7,500 bases of DNA from Erysipelotrichia bacterium (lineage in GTDB: Bacteria > Bacillota_I > Bacilli_A > Erysipelotrichales > Erysipelotrichaceae). The DNA lies in the NCBI GenBank assembly GCA_009916335.1, contig SAAR01000168.1, positions 1 through 7,500 of the forward strand, written 5' to 3'. The translations under genes and the position numbers were made by a program. How positions within the stretch are numbered: position 1 is the stretch's first letter; every line of letters starts with the position of its first letter. Below are positions 1-5,996 of the stretch, in pieces. The notes beneath the pieces are model-generated. The model was not told the origin of the DNA. It did no database searches and was given only the letters and a program-made list of their open reading frames with translations.

Positions 1-84
1 TATTACAAATTAGATGCAAAGCACATTGCATCTTATGTACAAGAGATTGCAAAATTACAGGAGGCAATATTATGCAGAAAATAG
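1..84 (+). CDS. C-terminal tail of an unidentified upstream gene (partial)
   Basis: Reading frame 1 is open from the first base and ends at TAG at 82-84, encoding 27 residues that begin YYKLDAKHIASYVQEIA. The tail is charged and probably helical, with no membrane segment. The ribosome binding site and start codon of the aldolase gene lie inside it, giving a 13-base overlap that suggests one operon and translational coupling. Operon partners of KDPG aldolases are often sugar-acid kinases, ammonia lyases, dehydratases or PTS subunits. This tail is too short to choose among them, so no function is assigned. Confidence 0.6.
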   Translation, partial: YYKLDAKHIASYVQEIAKLQEAILCRK

Positions 85-713
85 AAATTACAAAGCGAAT
101 TGCTGATACAGGGGCTATGGCAATTGTTCGTGTGGAAACAGTAGAGCGAGGAATTGAAATTGCTGAAGGACTATTAGCAGGTGGAATTGACTGTATGGAA
201 ATATCTTACACTTTGGCAAATGCTGGAGAAGTGATTCGTGCGTTAAAAGAAAAATTTAAAGATCGACTAGTAGTAGGGGCAGGAACAGTGTTAGATAGTG
301 AAACAGCAAGACATGCTATTTTATCAGGCGCTGAATTTATTATTGCACCTAATTTAAGCAAGGAAGTAGCAATTACTTGCAATCGTTATCAAATTCCTTA
401 TGCACCTGGCTGTACTTCTATTAGTGAGGCTGTTGTTGGTTTAGAATATGGAGCAGCTTTTATTAAAGCTTTCCCTATTTCCGATTTTTATGGACCTAAA
501 TTAGTTTCTGTATTTAAAACACCGATTCCTGTGATGCCAATATTGGCATCAGGAGGAATTAATCTGAATAATTTAAGCGATTATGTGAAAAACGGTGTTG
601 ATTGTTGTGGATTTGGTGGCTTATTAACAAAAGGAAGCAGTCAAGATATTGCGAAAAACGCTAAAGAAATTAAAACAATAATTGATGAAACACGAAGATT
701 AATAAAAAAATAA
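72..713 (+). CDS. KDPG/KHG-type aldolase (2-dehydro-3-deoxy-6-phosphogluconate aldolase family)
   Basis: This is a class I, Schiff-base aldolase of 213 residues, the normal length for the KDPG/KHG aldolase family (a TIM barrel). Family members cleave 2-keto-3-deoxy-6-phosphogluconate to pyruvate and glyceraldehyde 3-phosphate, or related 2-keto-4-hydroxy acids, in the cytoplasm. Family signatures are visible in order: AIVR with Arg20, MEIS with the catalytic Glu43, GAGTVLD at 69-75, IAPN near 91, PGCTS at 112-116, IKAFP with the Schiff-base Lys132, and ASGGIN at 159-164 in the phosphate-binding position, where the family more often has PTGG. The start is supported by AGGAGG at 59-64, seven bases upstream. 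It overlaps the preceding gene and is followed by a terminator, so it is the last gene of its operon. With a PTS-domain regulator next door, breakdown of an imported sugar acid is a reasonable inference. The exact substrate (KDPG, KDPGal or KHG) cannot be read from the sequence. Confidence 0.9.
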   Translation: MQKIEITKRIADTGAMAIVRVETVERGIEIAEGLLAGGIDCMEISYTLANAGEVIRALKEKFKDRLVVGAGTVLDSETARHAILSGAEFIIAPNLSKEVAITCNRYQIPYAPGCTSISEAVVGLEYGAAFIKAFPISDFYGPKLVSVFKTPIPVMPILASGGINLNNLSDYVKNGVDCCGFGGLLTKGSSQDIAKNAKEIKTIIDETRRLIKK

Positions 714-733
714 TTAATGAATATGGTACAATG

Positions 734-763
734 AAAGACGTATTGCAATTTACGTCTTTTTTT
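734..763 (+). terminator. Intrinsic terminator of the aldolase operon
   Basis: Nine-base arms AAAGACGTA (734-742) and TACGTCTTT (751-759) pair perfectly around an 8-base loop, and the T-run extends to 763. It lies 21 bases after the aldolase stop and separates the aldolase from the regulator gene. Confidence 0.88.
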
Positions 764-768
764 GATGA

Positions 769-805
769 GTTTACATTTTGTTAAGGTAGTAAACAAAACT
801 TAAAC
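769..805 (+). promoter_or_regulatory. Imperfect inverted repeat, candidate operator upstream of the PRD regulator
   Basis: Left arm GTTTACATTTTGTT (769-782) matches the reverse complement of the right arm AACAAAACTTAAAC (792-805) at 12 of 14 positions, with a 9-base spacer. It sits after the aldolase terminator and 11 bases upstream of the candidate -35. A dimeric regulator site is plausible, and the adjacent PRD regulator is the obvious candidate ligand. The binding protein is inference. Confidence 0.45.
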
Positions 806-815
806 CTAAAATAAT

Positions 816-842
816 TTGGCAGTGTTAGCGTTTTCATATAAA
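816..842 (+). promoter_or_regulatory. Weak candidate promoter for the PRD regulator gene
   Basis: TTGGCA at 816-821 and TATAAA at 837-842 resemble -35 and -10 boxes, but the 15-base spacer is short. A weak or activator-dependent promoter would fit. The transcript would start about 850, just upstream of the AAGGAGG ribosome binding site. Confidence 0.35.
823..836 (+). promoter_or_regulatory. Candidate CcpA catabolite-responsive element (cre)
   Basis: The bases TGTTAGCGTTTTCA match the degenerate Bacillota cre consensus TGWAANCGNTNWCA at 13 of 14 positions, the exception being T instead of A at the fourth base. The site falls between the candidate -35 and -10 boxes, a position where CcpA binding would repress. 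Carbon catabolite repression of a PTS-type regulator is common, but CcpA itself is not in this window. Confidence 0.5.
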
Positions 843-857
843 ATTTAAGTGTGAAAA

Positions 858-864
858 AAGGAGG
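858..864 (+). promoter_or_regulatory. Ribosome binding site that sets the start of the PRD regulator
   Basis: AAGGAGG lies seven bases before ATG at 872. An in-frame GTG at 851 would place this sequence inside the coding region and has no ribosome binding site of its own, so ATG 872 is preferred. Confidence 0.85.
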
Positions 865-871
865 AACATTT

Positions 872-2953
872 ATGGATAATGATATTTTAGTGCTGATGCA
901 CTTTTTATCTAAAAAATCGTTTATCACATTAGCTGATATTGAACATACGATTAATATAACAAAGCGGCAAGCAGTCTATCGTATTGAAAAGTTAAATGAT
1001 CTTTTAAAAAATGAAAATGTTCCTTTAATTGCAACAGCATCTTCTTCAACGAAGAATATTCGGATTGAAGAAGAAACAAGACATGCAATCCATCGTTTAT
1101 TACAAAGCGTGAATCAAAGTAATACTTATTATTTAAGTAAAAAAGAACGTTTAATTTATATGTATCTAATGTTGTTTATGAATAGTGAATACTTAACATT
1201 AAATGATTTTATCAATTGTTTGCAGGTGAGTCGCTCAACGATTCTACTAGATTTTAAAGAATTACTACGAACATTAGAAGAACGTGGAATACAAGTTAGA
1301 AATAACAGAAAACAAGGGTATTATCTAGTTGGTTCAGAAATGGAAATTAGACGTATTATGATGAAATATGTTACTTATACATTAGCTGAAGAACAAAATA
1401 GTAAGGTGTTTGATGTTTTTATTGATGATTTTCATCTTGATATATTTGATTACTCAAGATTAGTTATTAGTGAATTAGCACAAAAACATAATATCCGTTT
1501 TGTCGAGGATCGTTTAGTTGAATTCATTTATATTTTTATCTTTTTAAAAGCAAGAATGCAAAGTGGAAAAGATGCATCTCAAGAAATCATAAAACTAATT
1601 GATATTGAAGCGATGTCGACCATGAAGGAATATGAATTTAGTGTGGATTTGTTAAAGAATTATAAGCATACAGAGTGTATTACGAATACGGATATTAATT
1701 ATATAGCTGCGTGGATATTAGGTATTTCATTCGGGGATATTAATGATGATACAAAAGATTGTATTTTAATTTCTGATATTATCGGTAAGATTATGACTCG
1801 TTTTGAATCGCTAAGTGGTGCGCATTATAAAAATACAGAAGAAATTTTTATTCAGTTGTATTCTCATTTTCGCCCTGCGTACTATCGTCTGCTTTTTAAA
1901 CTGCCTATTTTTAACCCATTATGTGAAAAGGTAAAAGAAGAATATAAGGAATTATATCAGCTTGTTGAAGAAACTATGAAACCTTTCCACGTTATATTTG
2001 GTGAAGAAATCCCTGCTGATGAGATTGCTTATTTAACAATGCACTTTGCCATGATTTATTCAGACAAAAAAGATTTTGAAATAGCAACACAGAAAGTAGC
2101 TTTAGTCGTTTGTTCAAATGGAATTGGCAGTTCAGCCATTTTATATAATGAGTTAACTGGTATGTTTCCTGAATTACATTTTTTGCCACCAATGGAATCA
2201 GCACATATCCAAAATTTCAATGAACATGTAGATATTATCTTCACGACAAGCTATATATCCCATATGATTGATGCGAGTGTGCCTATTATTCGTGTTAGTC
2301 CTGTGATGTCCATTGCCGAACGTTATCAAGTAGTTAGAGAAGTATATGCTCAATTAGGTAGTAGTTTTTTAAAACAACCGAGTGTTGATGAAGTTATGAA
2401 AATTGTTGCTAAATATGCAGATATTCAAAAAGAGAATGCTTTATATACTGAGTTAATTACTTATTTTTCACAAATTGATAATGTGATAGATGAAAAATAT
2501 GATATGCATTTAAAGGATATGGTGCAAGAAAGTATTATACGTTTGCATATTAAAGCTAATGATTGGGAAGAAGCGGTGCGTAAGAGTTATGAACCAATGG
2601 TCAACCAAGGTTTTATTACACAAAACTATGTAGAGGAAACAGTGCGTAGTGTGAAACTATCAGGTCCTTATATTGTGATAACTAAACATGTAGCACTTCC
2701 ACATGCTAGACCAGAAGCAGGGGCATTGAGTTGTGCATTAGGGATTGGGGTGTTAGAAAAACCAATTGTGTTTGGTAATGAAGATAATGATCCTGTTAAA
2801 TATATTTTTTCGCTAAGTGCGACTGATAATGAAACACATCTTTGTGCGATGGCAGAACTAGTAGAGTTATTTAATGATACTAAATTTTATCAACTATTAG
2901 ATAATGCACAATCTACCCATGAAATCATGGAATATCTTGAGGTAAATGAATAA
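872..2953 (+). CDS. PRD-containing, PTS-controlled transcriptional regulator (MtlR/UlaR-like: HTH-HTH-PRD1-PRD2-EIIB-EIIA)
   Basis: This is a cytoplasmic regulator of 693 residues, the usual size for DNA-binding MtlR/LicR-type proteins controlled by PTS phosphorylation. Domains in order are an N-terminal winged HTH (about 8-55), a second Mga-type HTH (about 90-150, with VSRST near 119), PRD1 (about 195-290), PRD2 (about 305-405), an EIIB-like domain (about 408-495) and a mannitol/ascorbate-type EIIA domain (about 545-690). EIIB carries a CSNGIGSS phospho-loop with Cys414. EIIA carries LPHARP with His611, preceded by a GPYIVI stretch reminiscent of ascorbate-class EIIA. PRD2 keeps both expected histidines, His332 and His391. 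PRD1 appears to lack its two, with aromatic or hydrophobic residues there. There is no N-terminal RNA-binding CAT domain, so it should bind DNA rather than act as an antiterminator. It probably activates a sugar or sugar-acid PTS operon, possibly the upstream aldolase operon. That target is inference. Confidence 0.93.
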   Translation: MDNDILVLMHFLSKKSFITLADIEHTINITKRQAVYRIEKLNDLLKNENVPLIATASSSTKNIRIEEETRHAIHRLLQSVNQSNTYYLSKKERLIYMYLMLFMNSEYLTLNDFINCLQVSRSTILLDFKELLRTLEERGIQVRNNRKQGYYLVGSEMEIRRIMMKYVTYTLAEEQNSKVFDVFIDDFHLDIFDYSRLVISELAQKHNIRFVEDRLVEFIYIFIFLKARMQSGKDASQEIIKLIDIEAMSTMKEYEFSVDLLKNYKHTECITNTDINYIAAWILGISFGDINDDTKDCILISDIIGKIMTRFESLSGAHYKNTEEIFIQLYSHFRPAYYRLLFKLPIFNPLCEKVKEEYKELYQLVEETMKPFHVIFGEEIPADEIAYLTMHFAMIYSDKKDFEIATQKVALVVCSNGIGSSAILYNELTGMFPELHFLPPMESAHIQNFNEHVDIIFTTSYISHMIDASVPIIRVSPVMSIAERYQVVREVYAQLGSSFLKQPSVDEVMKIVAKYADIQKENALYTELITYFSQIDNVIDEKYDMHLKDMVQESIIRLHIKANDWEEAVRKSYEPMVNQGFITQNYVEETVRSVKLSGPYIVITKHVALPHARPEAGALSCALGIGVLEKPIVFGNEDNDPVKYIFSLSATDNETHLCAMAELVELFNDTKFYQLLDNAQSTHEIMEYLEVNE

Positions 2954-2981
2954 AAAAGGCATCTGATTTGATGCCTTTTTT
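2952..2981. terminator. Bidirectional intrinsic terminator between convergent genes
   Basis: GGCATC (2958-2963) pairs with GATGCC (2970-2975) around a 6-base loop. The hairpin is flanked by six A on the left and six T on the right, so it has a U-run on either strand. It starts at the regulator stop codon and lies 15 bases beyond the stop of the convergent ATPase gene, so it can serve both. Confidence 0.9.
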
Positions 2982-2996
2982 AGAAGGATATACATT

Positions 2997-4205
2997 TTAA
3001 TAGCTATCTAAACATAAAAAATCTTTAATATTCATATGTTTGATACCATTCTTACTTTGATCGATTTCGTCCATACTTACTACATATTTAGGAAAATTAT
3101 CTTGAATGGATTCTAAGGATCTAAATTCACGCTCAATCACTTTTTCATCAGCAAGTAAATAGGTAACTTGAATATAACATTTATGATTTCCTTTTATTGC
3201 CACAAAATCAACTTCATACTGATTTGTTTTGCCAATATACACTTCATAACCTTTACGCAATAATTCCATGAAAATAATATTTTCTAGTGTTTGGTTAATA
3301 TCTTTTTGATTATTACCAAAAAGGGCTTCTTTAAAGCCATGATCACTTAAAAAGATTTTTTCTTGAAACCGTAATAACTTTTTTCCTACAAGATTAAATC
3401 GAGATACTAAGTGTAAAAAACAAGCATCTTTACAATATTCAATATAATTATAAAGTGTTTCCGTTGATATGTTTCGGTATTCGTTTTTCAAATATTTCTT
3501 AATATTTCCAGAAGAATAGGTATTTGCTATATCGGCAATAAAATAAGTTAATATTTTTTTGAATAATGCAATATCACGAATTTTGTTTCGTTGCGTTACA
3601 TCTTTAATAATAATAGAATCAAAAACATCTTCAAGATATTGTAAAATTGCATCATCTTTAATTTCATTTTGATAAATAAAAGGCATTCCACCATATTTTA
3701 AAAAGTGATTAAATATTTGTGTGTCATTCAAAATGCCTTGTTTATGCATCATTGTTTTTACTTCTTGATAAGAAAACGGATAAATTTTAATCTCTACATA
3801 TCTGCCTGCTAAATAAGTTGATAAATCACTAGATAGAAGTTTTGCATTTGATCCAGTAATGTAAATATCTACGTTAAAATCAATCATTAAAGCGTTAATC
3901 ATCGTTTCCCAATTGTCTAAATCTTGTATTTCATCTAAAAAAAGGTATTTTTTTTCTGTTGATTGATTAATAAATTTTTTAAGGTAGTCAAAAGTATCAT
4001 CAATCGTTTTGTGGAAAGGCAATAATTTACTTTCAAAATTTAAGGAAAGCATGTTATTTTTATGTTTTCCATTTGCAAGCAGTTCATCTTGAATTAGCTT
4101 TAACATAATAGATTTTCCACTTCTTCTTATACCACTCATAACTTTTACGACGTCTTTATCTATAAAAGGTCTAATTTTTTTCATATAAAGCTCTCTACGA
4201 ATCAT
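2997..4205 (-). CDS. AAA_14 / DUF4143 family ATPase
   Basis: This predicted ATPase has 402 residues, typical for the family. The N-terminal AAA_14 domain (about 1-150) has Walker A GIRRSGKS at 25-32, Walker B YLFLDE at 87-92, a sensor-like ITGSN near 116-120, and the family GRY...YPFSYQE segment at about 134-148. The C-terminal DUF4143 region (about 190-370) contains GNIKKYL, then Glu308, EVDF at 331-334 and IQVTY at 345-349. These positions echo a PD-(D/E)XK nuclease fold, but Q and T replace the usual E and K, as I recall is common in DUF4143. Nuclease activity is therefore doubtful. There is no signal peptide or membrane helix. Such ATPases are widespread, often multicopy, in gut anaerobes and have no settled function. 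ATG 4205 is preferred over an in-frame GTG at 4214 because the GTG lies within the ribosome binding site. It stands alone with its own promoter and two upstream palindromes. Confidence 0.9.
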   Translation of the reverse strand: MIRRELYMKKIRPFIDKDVVKVMSGIRRSGKSIMLKLIQDELLANGKHKNNMLSLNFESKLLPFHKTIDDTFDYLKKFINQSTEKKYLFLDEIQDLDNWETMINALMIDFNVDIYITGSNAKLLSSDLSTYLAGRYVEIKIYPFSYQEVKTMMHKQGILNDTQIFNHFLKYGGMPFIYQNEIKDDAILQYLEDVFDSIIIKDVTQRNKIRDIALFKKILTYFIADIANTYSSGNIKKYLKNEYRNISTETLYNYIEYCKDACFLHLVSRFNLVGKKLLRFQEKIFLSDHGFKEALFGNNQKDINQTLENIIFMELLRKGYEVYIGKTNQYEVDFVAIKGNHKCYIQVTYLLADEKVIEREFRSLESIQDNFPKYVVSMDEIDQSKNGIKHMNIKDFLCLDSY

Positions 4206-4210
4206 AAGAA

Positions 4211-4218
4211 TCACCTCT
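4211..4218 (-). promoter_or_regulatory. Ribosome binding site that sets the ATPase start
   Basis: AGAGGTGA, read on the minus strand, lies five bases before ATG 4205. The alternative GTG start at 4214 is part of this motif. Confidence 0.7.
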
Positions 4219-4232
4219 TTTTTATTATCTTT

Positions 4233-4261
4233 ATTATAACGAGGTTAAGAGTTTAAATCAA
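4233..4261 (-). promoter_or_regulatory. Strong sigma-A type promoter of the ATPase gene
   Basis: On the minus strand, TTGATT (4261-4256) and a perfect TATAAT (4238-4233) are separated by exactly 17 bases. Transcription would begin near 4226, leaving about a 20-base leader that contains the ribosome binding site. The distal edge of the -35 box abuts the first palindrome. Confidence 0.75.
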
Positions 4262-4291
4262 TATTAGTTTTCGATATATAGAAAACTAATA
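4262..4291. repeat. 30-bp near-perfect palindrome next to the ATPase -35 box (candidate operator A)
   Basis: Arms TATTAGTTTTC (4262-4272) and GAAAACTAATA (4281-4291) are perfect reverse complements over 11 bases. The 8-base centre GATATATA is itself nearly palindromic, with one mismatched pair. It touches the -35 box of the ATPase promoter and shares the core TTTCGATATAT with operator B, 40 bp away. Confidence 0.7.
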
Positions 4292-4308
4292 GTAAAAATA
4301 AAGAAAGA

Positions 4309-4324
4309 TTTCGATATATCGAAA
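4309..4324. repeat. 16-bp perfect palindrome (candidate operator B)
   Basis: TTTCGATATATCGAAA is identical to its reverse complement. Positions 4309-4328 repeat 4269-4288 with a single difference (C for A), so the two sites are direct copies at exactly 40 bp, about four helical turns. No terminator T-run follows on either strand, so a protein-binding site is more likely than a transcription end. Confidence 0.65.
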
Positions 4325-4426
4325 ACTATAAGTATATAAAATTGCGTAGTTTCTATAAAAGACTAACCATGTTTTGTATGAATTCTTCATAGGAATAACT
4401 TTGATAAGTAAAGCCTCTTTTTTGTA

Positions 4427-5782
4427 TTATTGAATCGCTTCTTTTAATGCTTTAATTGCCTCTTCTATCTCTTCTTCTTTAATCGCCGCAAAGGATAAGA
4501 CTAAATCACCATCACCATTCTTTTGCATGAGAATTTGTTTAGCTTTTGCTCGTTGTATGAAATCATCGATGTTTACTGCTTGTGGAAAACGAATAATAAA
4601 TTGTAAAGCTGCCTCTTCTAAAAGGATTGTACAATTACTAAAATAGTGCTGTAAGCAAAACTGCATTTTTTTACTTTTTTGTTCGTACCGTTTACGCAAT
4701 TTTTTAACATGTCTTTCTAAATGATTATCTACCATGTAATGAGCAAGGGCTAATTGTTCAATCTTACTGGCAGTTGGATTATAGTCATTAATATGCTTTT
4801 TAAATTGCAATAATAAGTCATTAGTAAATACCATATAGCTGATACGCAAAGATGGTAATAATAGTTTTGAGAAAGAACCGATATAAATAACATGTTTCCC
4901 CATATCAAAGCCTTGCATAGCAGGAATACTTTTGCTAAGATAGCGAAGTTCTCCATTATGATCATCTTCAATAATCAATGCATTTTTATCATTTGCCCAT
5001 TTTAATAAAGCATCACGTTTTGCCTTGGTGAGTGGTTGATGATTACTACCAAAAGATCCACTATTCACATAAAGCATTTGAATGTTGCTATCATATAATG
5101 CTTGCATGCAAATACCATCACTTTCACTTTTAATTTTCTGAATAGAAAAGCCATAGTCATAGAAAACACGTTCAGCAGGAGGAAAACCAGAAGCTTCCAT
5201 GCCGATGGTTAAAGGTTGTTTTAATAAGCCACATAAGATATATAAAAGGGATTGAAAACTAGCACCAATGAGAATTTGTTCTTTATCGCATAACACACCA
5301 CGAATCCCATAGGCATATTTTTGTAAAGCCACACGCAAAACTTCTTCGCCTTGTGCCTCTCCATAAGTTGTAATTTCTGCTTGTGTATCCAGTACATCTT
5401 TTAAATATTTTTTCCATAAATTAATATCAAAAGAAGAAAAGTCCATTGATTGCGAACGAAAATCATATAAAAGATTCGTCTTTGTTGTTTTAATCGGTTG
5501 TTCTATTAATGCTTTTCTAAGTTCAAGTTGTTCATTATTCACTTGGACAAAGTAACCTTTTTGGGCAATCGCACTAATATATCCTTCTTCTAGTAGTTTT
5601 TCATACGCATGACTAATACTTGTCTTTGAAATTTTAAGTGTTTTTTCACAAAGGCGAATACTAGGTAATTGATCGTTTTCTAATAAATAGCCATTTAAAA
5701 TGTCATTTCTAATTTTTTCGTACAGTTGTATATATAAAGGTTTACCCTTTGTCTGTTTAAAATTAATTGTTTTTATTTTCAT
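4427..5782 (-). CDS. MocR/PdxR-family regulator (GntR-type HTH fused to a class I aminotransferase domain)
   Basis: This PLP-dependent transcription factor has 451 residues, normal for MocR proteins. The GntR winged HTH spans about 12-80: PLYIQLYEKIRNDIL, then LPSIRLCEKTLKISKTSISHAYEKLLEEGYI, ending in GYFV. A linker leads to a fold-type I aminotransferase domain (about 105-450) with YGEAQGEEVLR, RGV, the Asp motif EDDHNGE at 272-278, PLP-lysine motif SFSK with Lys306, and PSLRISY with Arg313. The family usually has DDY, but here His275 stands in place of Tyr. Known members respond to PLP or amino compounds and control vitamin B6, GABA or taurine genes. No such target gene adjoins it, so the effector is unknown. 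ATG 5782 is chosen because GGTGA lies 5 bases upstream; ATG 5794 (4 residues longer) has no ribosome binding site and lies at the predicted transcription start. No clear terminator follows the gene. Confidence 0.9.
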   Translation of the reverse strand: MKIKTINFKQTKGKPLYIQLYEKIRNDILNGYLLENDQLPSIRLCEKTLKISKTSISHAYEKLLEEGYISAIAQKGYFVQVNNEQLELRKALIEQPIKTTKTNLLYDFRSQSMDFSSFDINLWKKYLKDVLDTQAEITTYGEAQGEEVLRVALQKYAYGIRGVLCDKEQILIGASFQSLLYILCGLLKQPLTIGMEASGFPPAERVFYDYGFSIQKIKSESDGICMQALYDSNIQMLYVNSGSFGSNHQPLTKAKRDALLKWANDKNALIIEDDHNGELRYLSKSIPAMQGFDMGKHVIYIGSFSKLLLPSLRISYMVFTNDLLLQFKKHINDYNPTASKIEQLALAHYMVDNHLERHVKKLRKRYEQKSKKMQFCLQHYFSNCTILLEEAALQFIIRFPQAVNIDDFIQRAKAKQILMQKNGDGDLVLSFAAIKEEEIEEAIKALKEAIQ

Positions 5783-5787
5783 GTTTA

Positions 5788-5792
5788 TCACC
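5788..5792 (-). promoter_or_regulatory. Modest ribosome binding site supporting the MocR start at 5782
   Basis: GGTGA on the minus strand is 5 bases upstream of ATG 5782. It is weak, but the alternative ATG 5794 has nothing comparable upstream. Confidence 0.45.
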
Positions 5793-5798
5793 ATGATA

Positions 5799-5827
5799 AG
5801 TATATCATAAAAAAAAGTGTCTACTTA
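5799..5827 (-). promoter_or_regulatory. Candidate extended -10 promoter of the MocR gene
   Basis: On the minus strand, TGATATACT (5807-5799) is an extended -10 element (TGN plus TATACT). Seventeen bases upstream is only a poor -35, TAAGTA (5827-5822). Transcription would start about 5792, giving a very short leader before ATG 5782. Confidence 0.5.
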
Positions 5828-5840
5828 TATAAGTGTCATT
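5814..5840 (-). promoter_or_regulatory. Direct-repeat and palindrome cluster, candidate MocR autoregulatory operator
   Basis: AAGTGTC occurs twice in the same direction, at 5815-5821 and 5831-5837, 16 bp apart, flanking the perfect 12-base palindrome ACTTATATAAGT (5823-5834). The cluster covers the -35 region of the MocR promoter. MocR regulators commonly bind direct repeats at their own promoters. AAAGTGTCTA at 5814-5823 resembles the actinobacterial PdxR motif as I remember it (AAAGTGG..CTA), one base shorter. The assignment to this protein is inference. Confidence 0.5.
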
Positions 5841-5907
5841 TTTGATAAAAAAAGAAGTACAGATAATAAATGATAATAAGCATAAAATGGTGAAAAAAAG
5901 AAATTCC

Positions 5908-5934
5908 ATAAAATAAGAATAATTCTTATTTTAT
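5908..5934. promoter_or_regulatory. Fur/PerR-type box 1 (13-1-13 perfect palindrome)
   Basis: Arms ATAAAATAAGAAT (5908-5920) and ATTCTTATTTTAT (5922-5934) are perfect reverse complements around a single A. The inner 7-1-7 core TAAGAAT-A-ATTCTTA has the architecture of Fur-family boxes (PerR: TTATAAT-N-ATTATAA). It lies just upstream of the -35 box of the downstream repressor gene. Confidence 0.8.
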
Positions 5935-5937
5935 ATA

Positions 5938-5966
5938 TTGACAAACTGAATAAATAGAGCTATACT
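5938..5966 (+). promoter_or_regulatory. Consensus sigma-A promoter of the Fur-family repressor / rubrerythrin operon
   Basis: A perfect TTGACA (5938-5943) is followed after 17 bases by TATACT (5961-5966). Transcription would begin near 5973, inside box 2. AGGAGGT at 5984-5990 provides a strong ribosome binding site six bases before ATG 5997. Confidence 0.88.
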
Positions 5967-5982
5967 AAGAATAGTTCTTAGT
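5964..5982. promoter_or_regulatory. Fur/PerR-type box 2 overlapping the -10 and start site
   Basis: Arms ACTAAGAA (5964-5971) and TTCTTAGT (5975-5982) are perfect reverse complements. The core TAAGAAT-A-GTTCTTA matches box 1 at 14 of 15 positions. Binding here would block RNA polymerase. The centre is 52 bp from that of box 1, about five helical turns. Confidence 0.8.
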
Positions 5983-5996
5983 TAGGAGGTTAGTGT

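Noticed and set aside
851..871. GTG 851 as the start of the PRD regulator
   Set aside because: The segment contains the AAGGAGG ribosome binding site for ATG 872 and has none of its own upstream.
1992..2244. Two minus-strand ORFs of 62 and 70 codons inside the PRD regulator gene
   Set aside because: They lie antisense to the clear EIIB and PRD2 coding region, have no ribosome binding site or recognisable domain, and are shadows of the real gene.
2997..4205. ATPase considered as a toxin-antitoxin or phage-defence gene
   Set aside because: It has no partner gene or mobile element beside it, and the nuclease-like C-terminal motif has Q and T in place of the expected catalytic E and K.
4309..4324. 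Palindrome considered as a terminator for the MocR gene
   Set aside because: The stem is AT-rich, no T-run follows on the minus strand, and its twin copy beside the ATPase -35 box argues for a protein-binding site.
4379..4391. Small hairpin ATGAA-TTC-TTCAT downstream of the MocR stop
   Set aside because: A 5-bp AT-rich stem with a 3-base loop and no T-run is too weak for a terminator.
4750..4971. A 73-codon minus-strand ORF inside the MocR gene
   Set aside because: It is an alternative frame of the aminotransferase domain with no independent support.
5862..5879. Two GATAATAA direct repeats, 10 bp apart, reminiscent of Fur hexamers
   Set aside because: They are not inverted and do not form a 7-1-7 box, lie away from both promoters, and such runs are expected by chance in AT-rich DNA.
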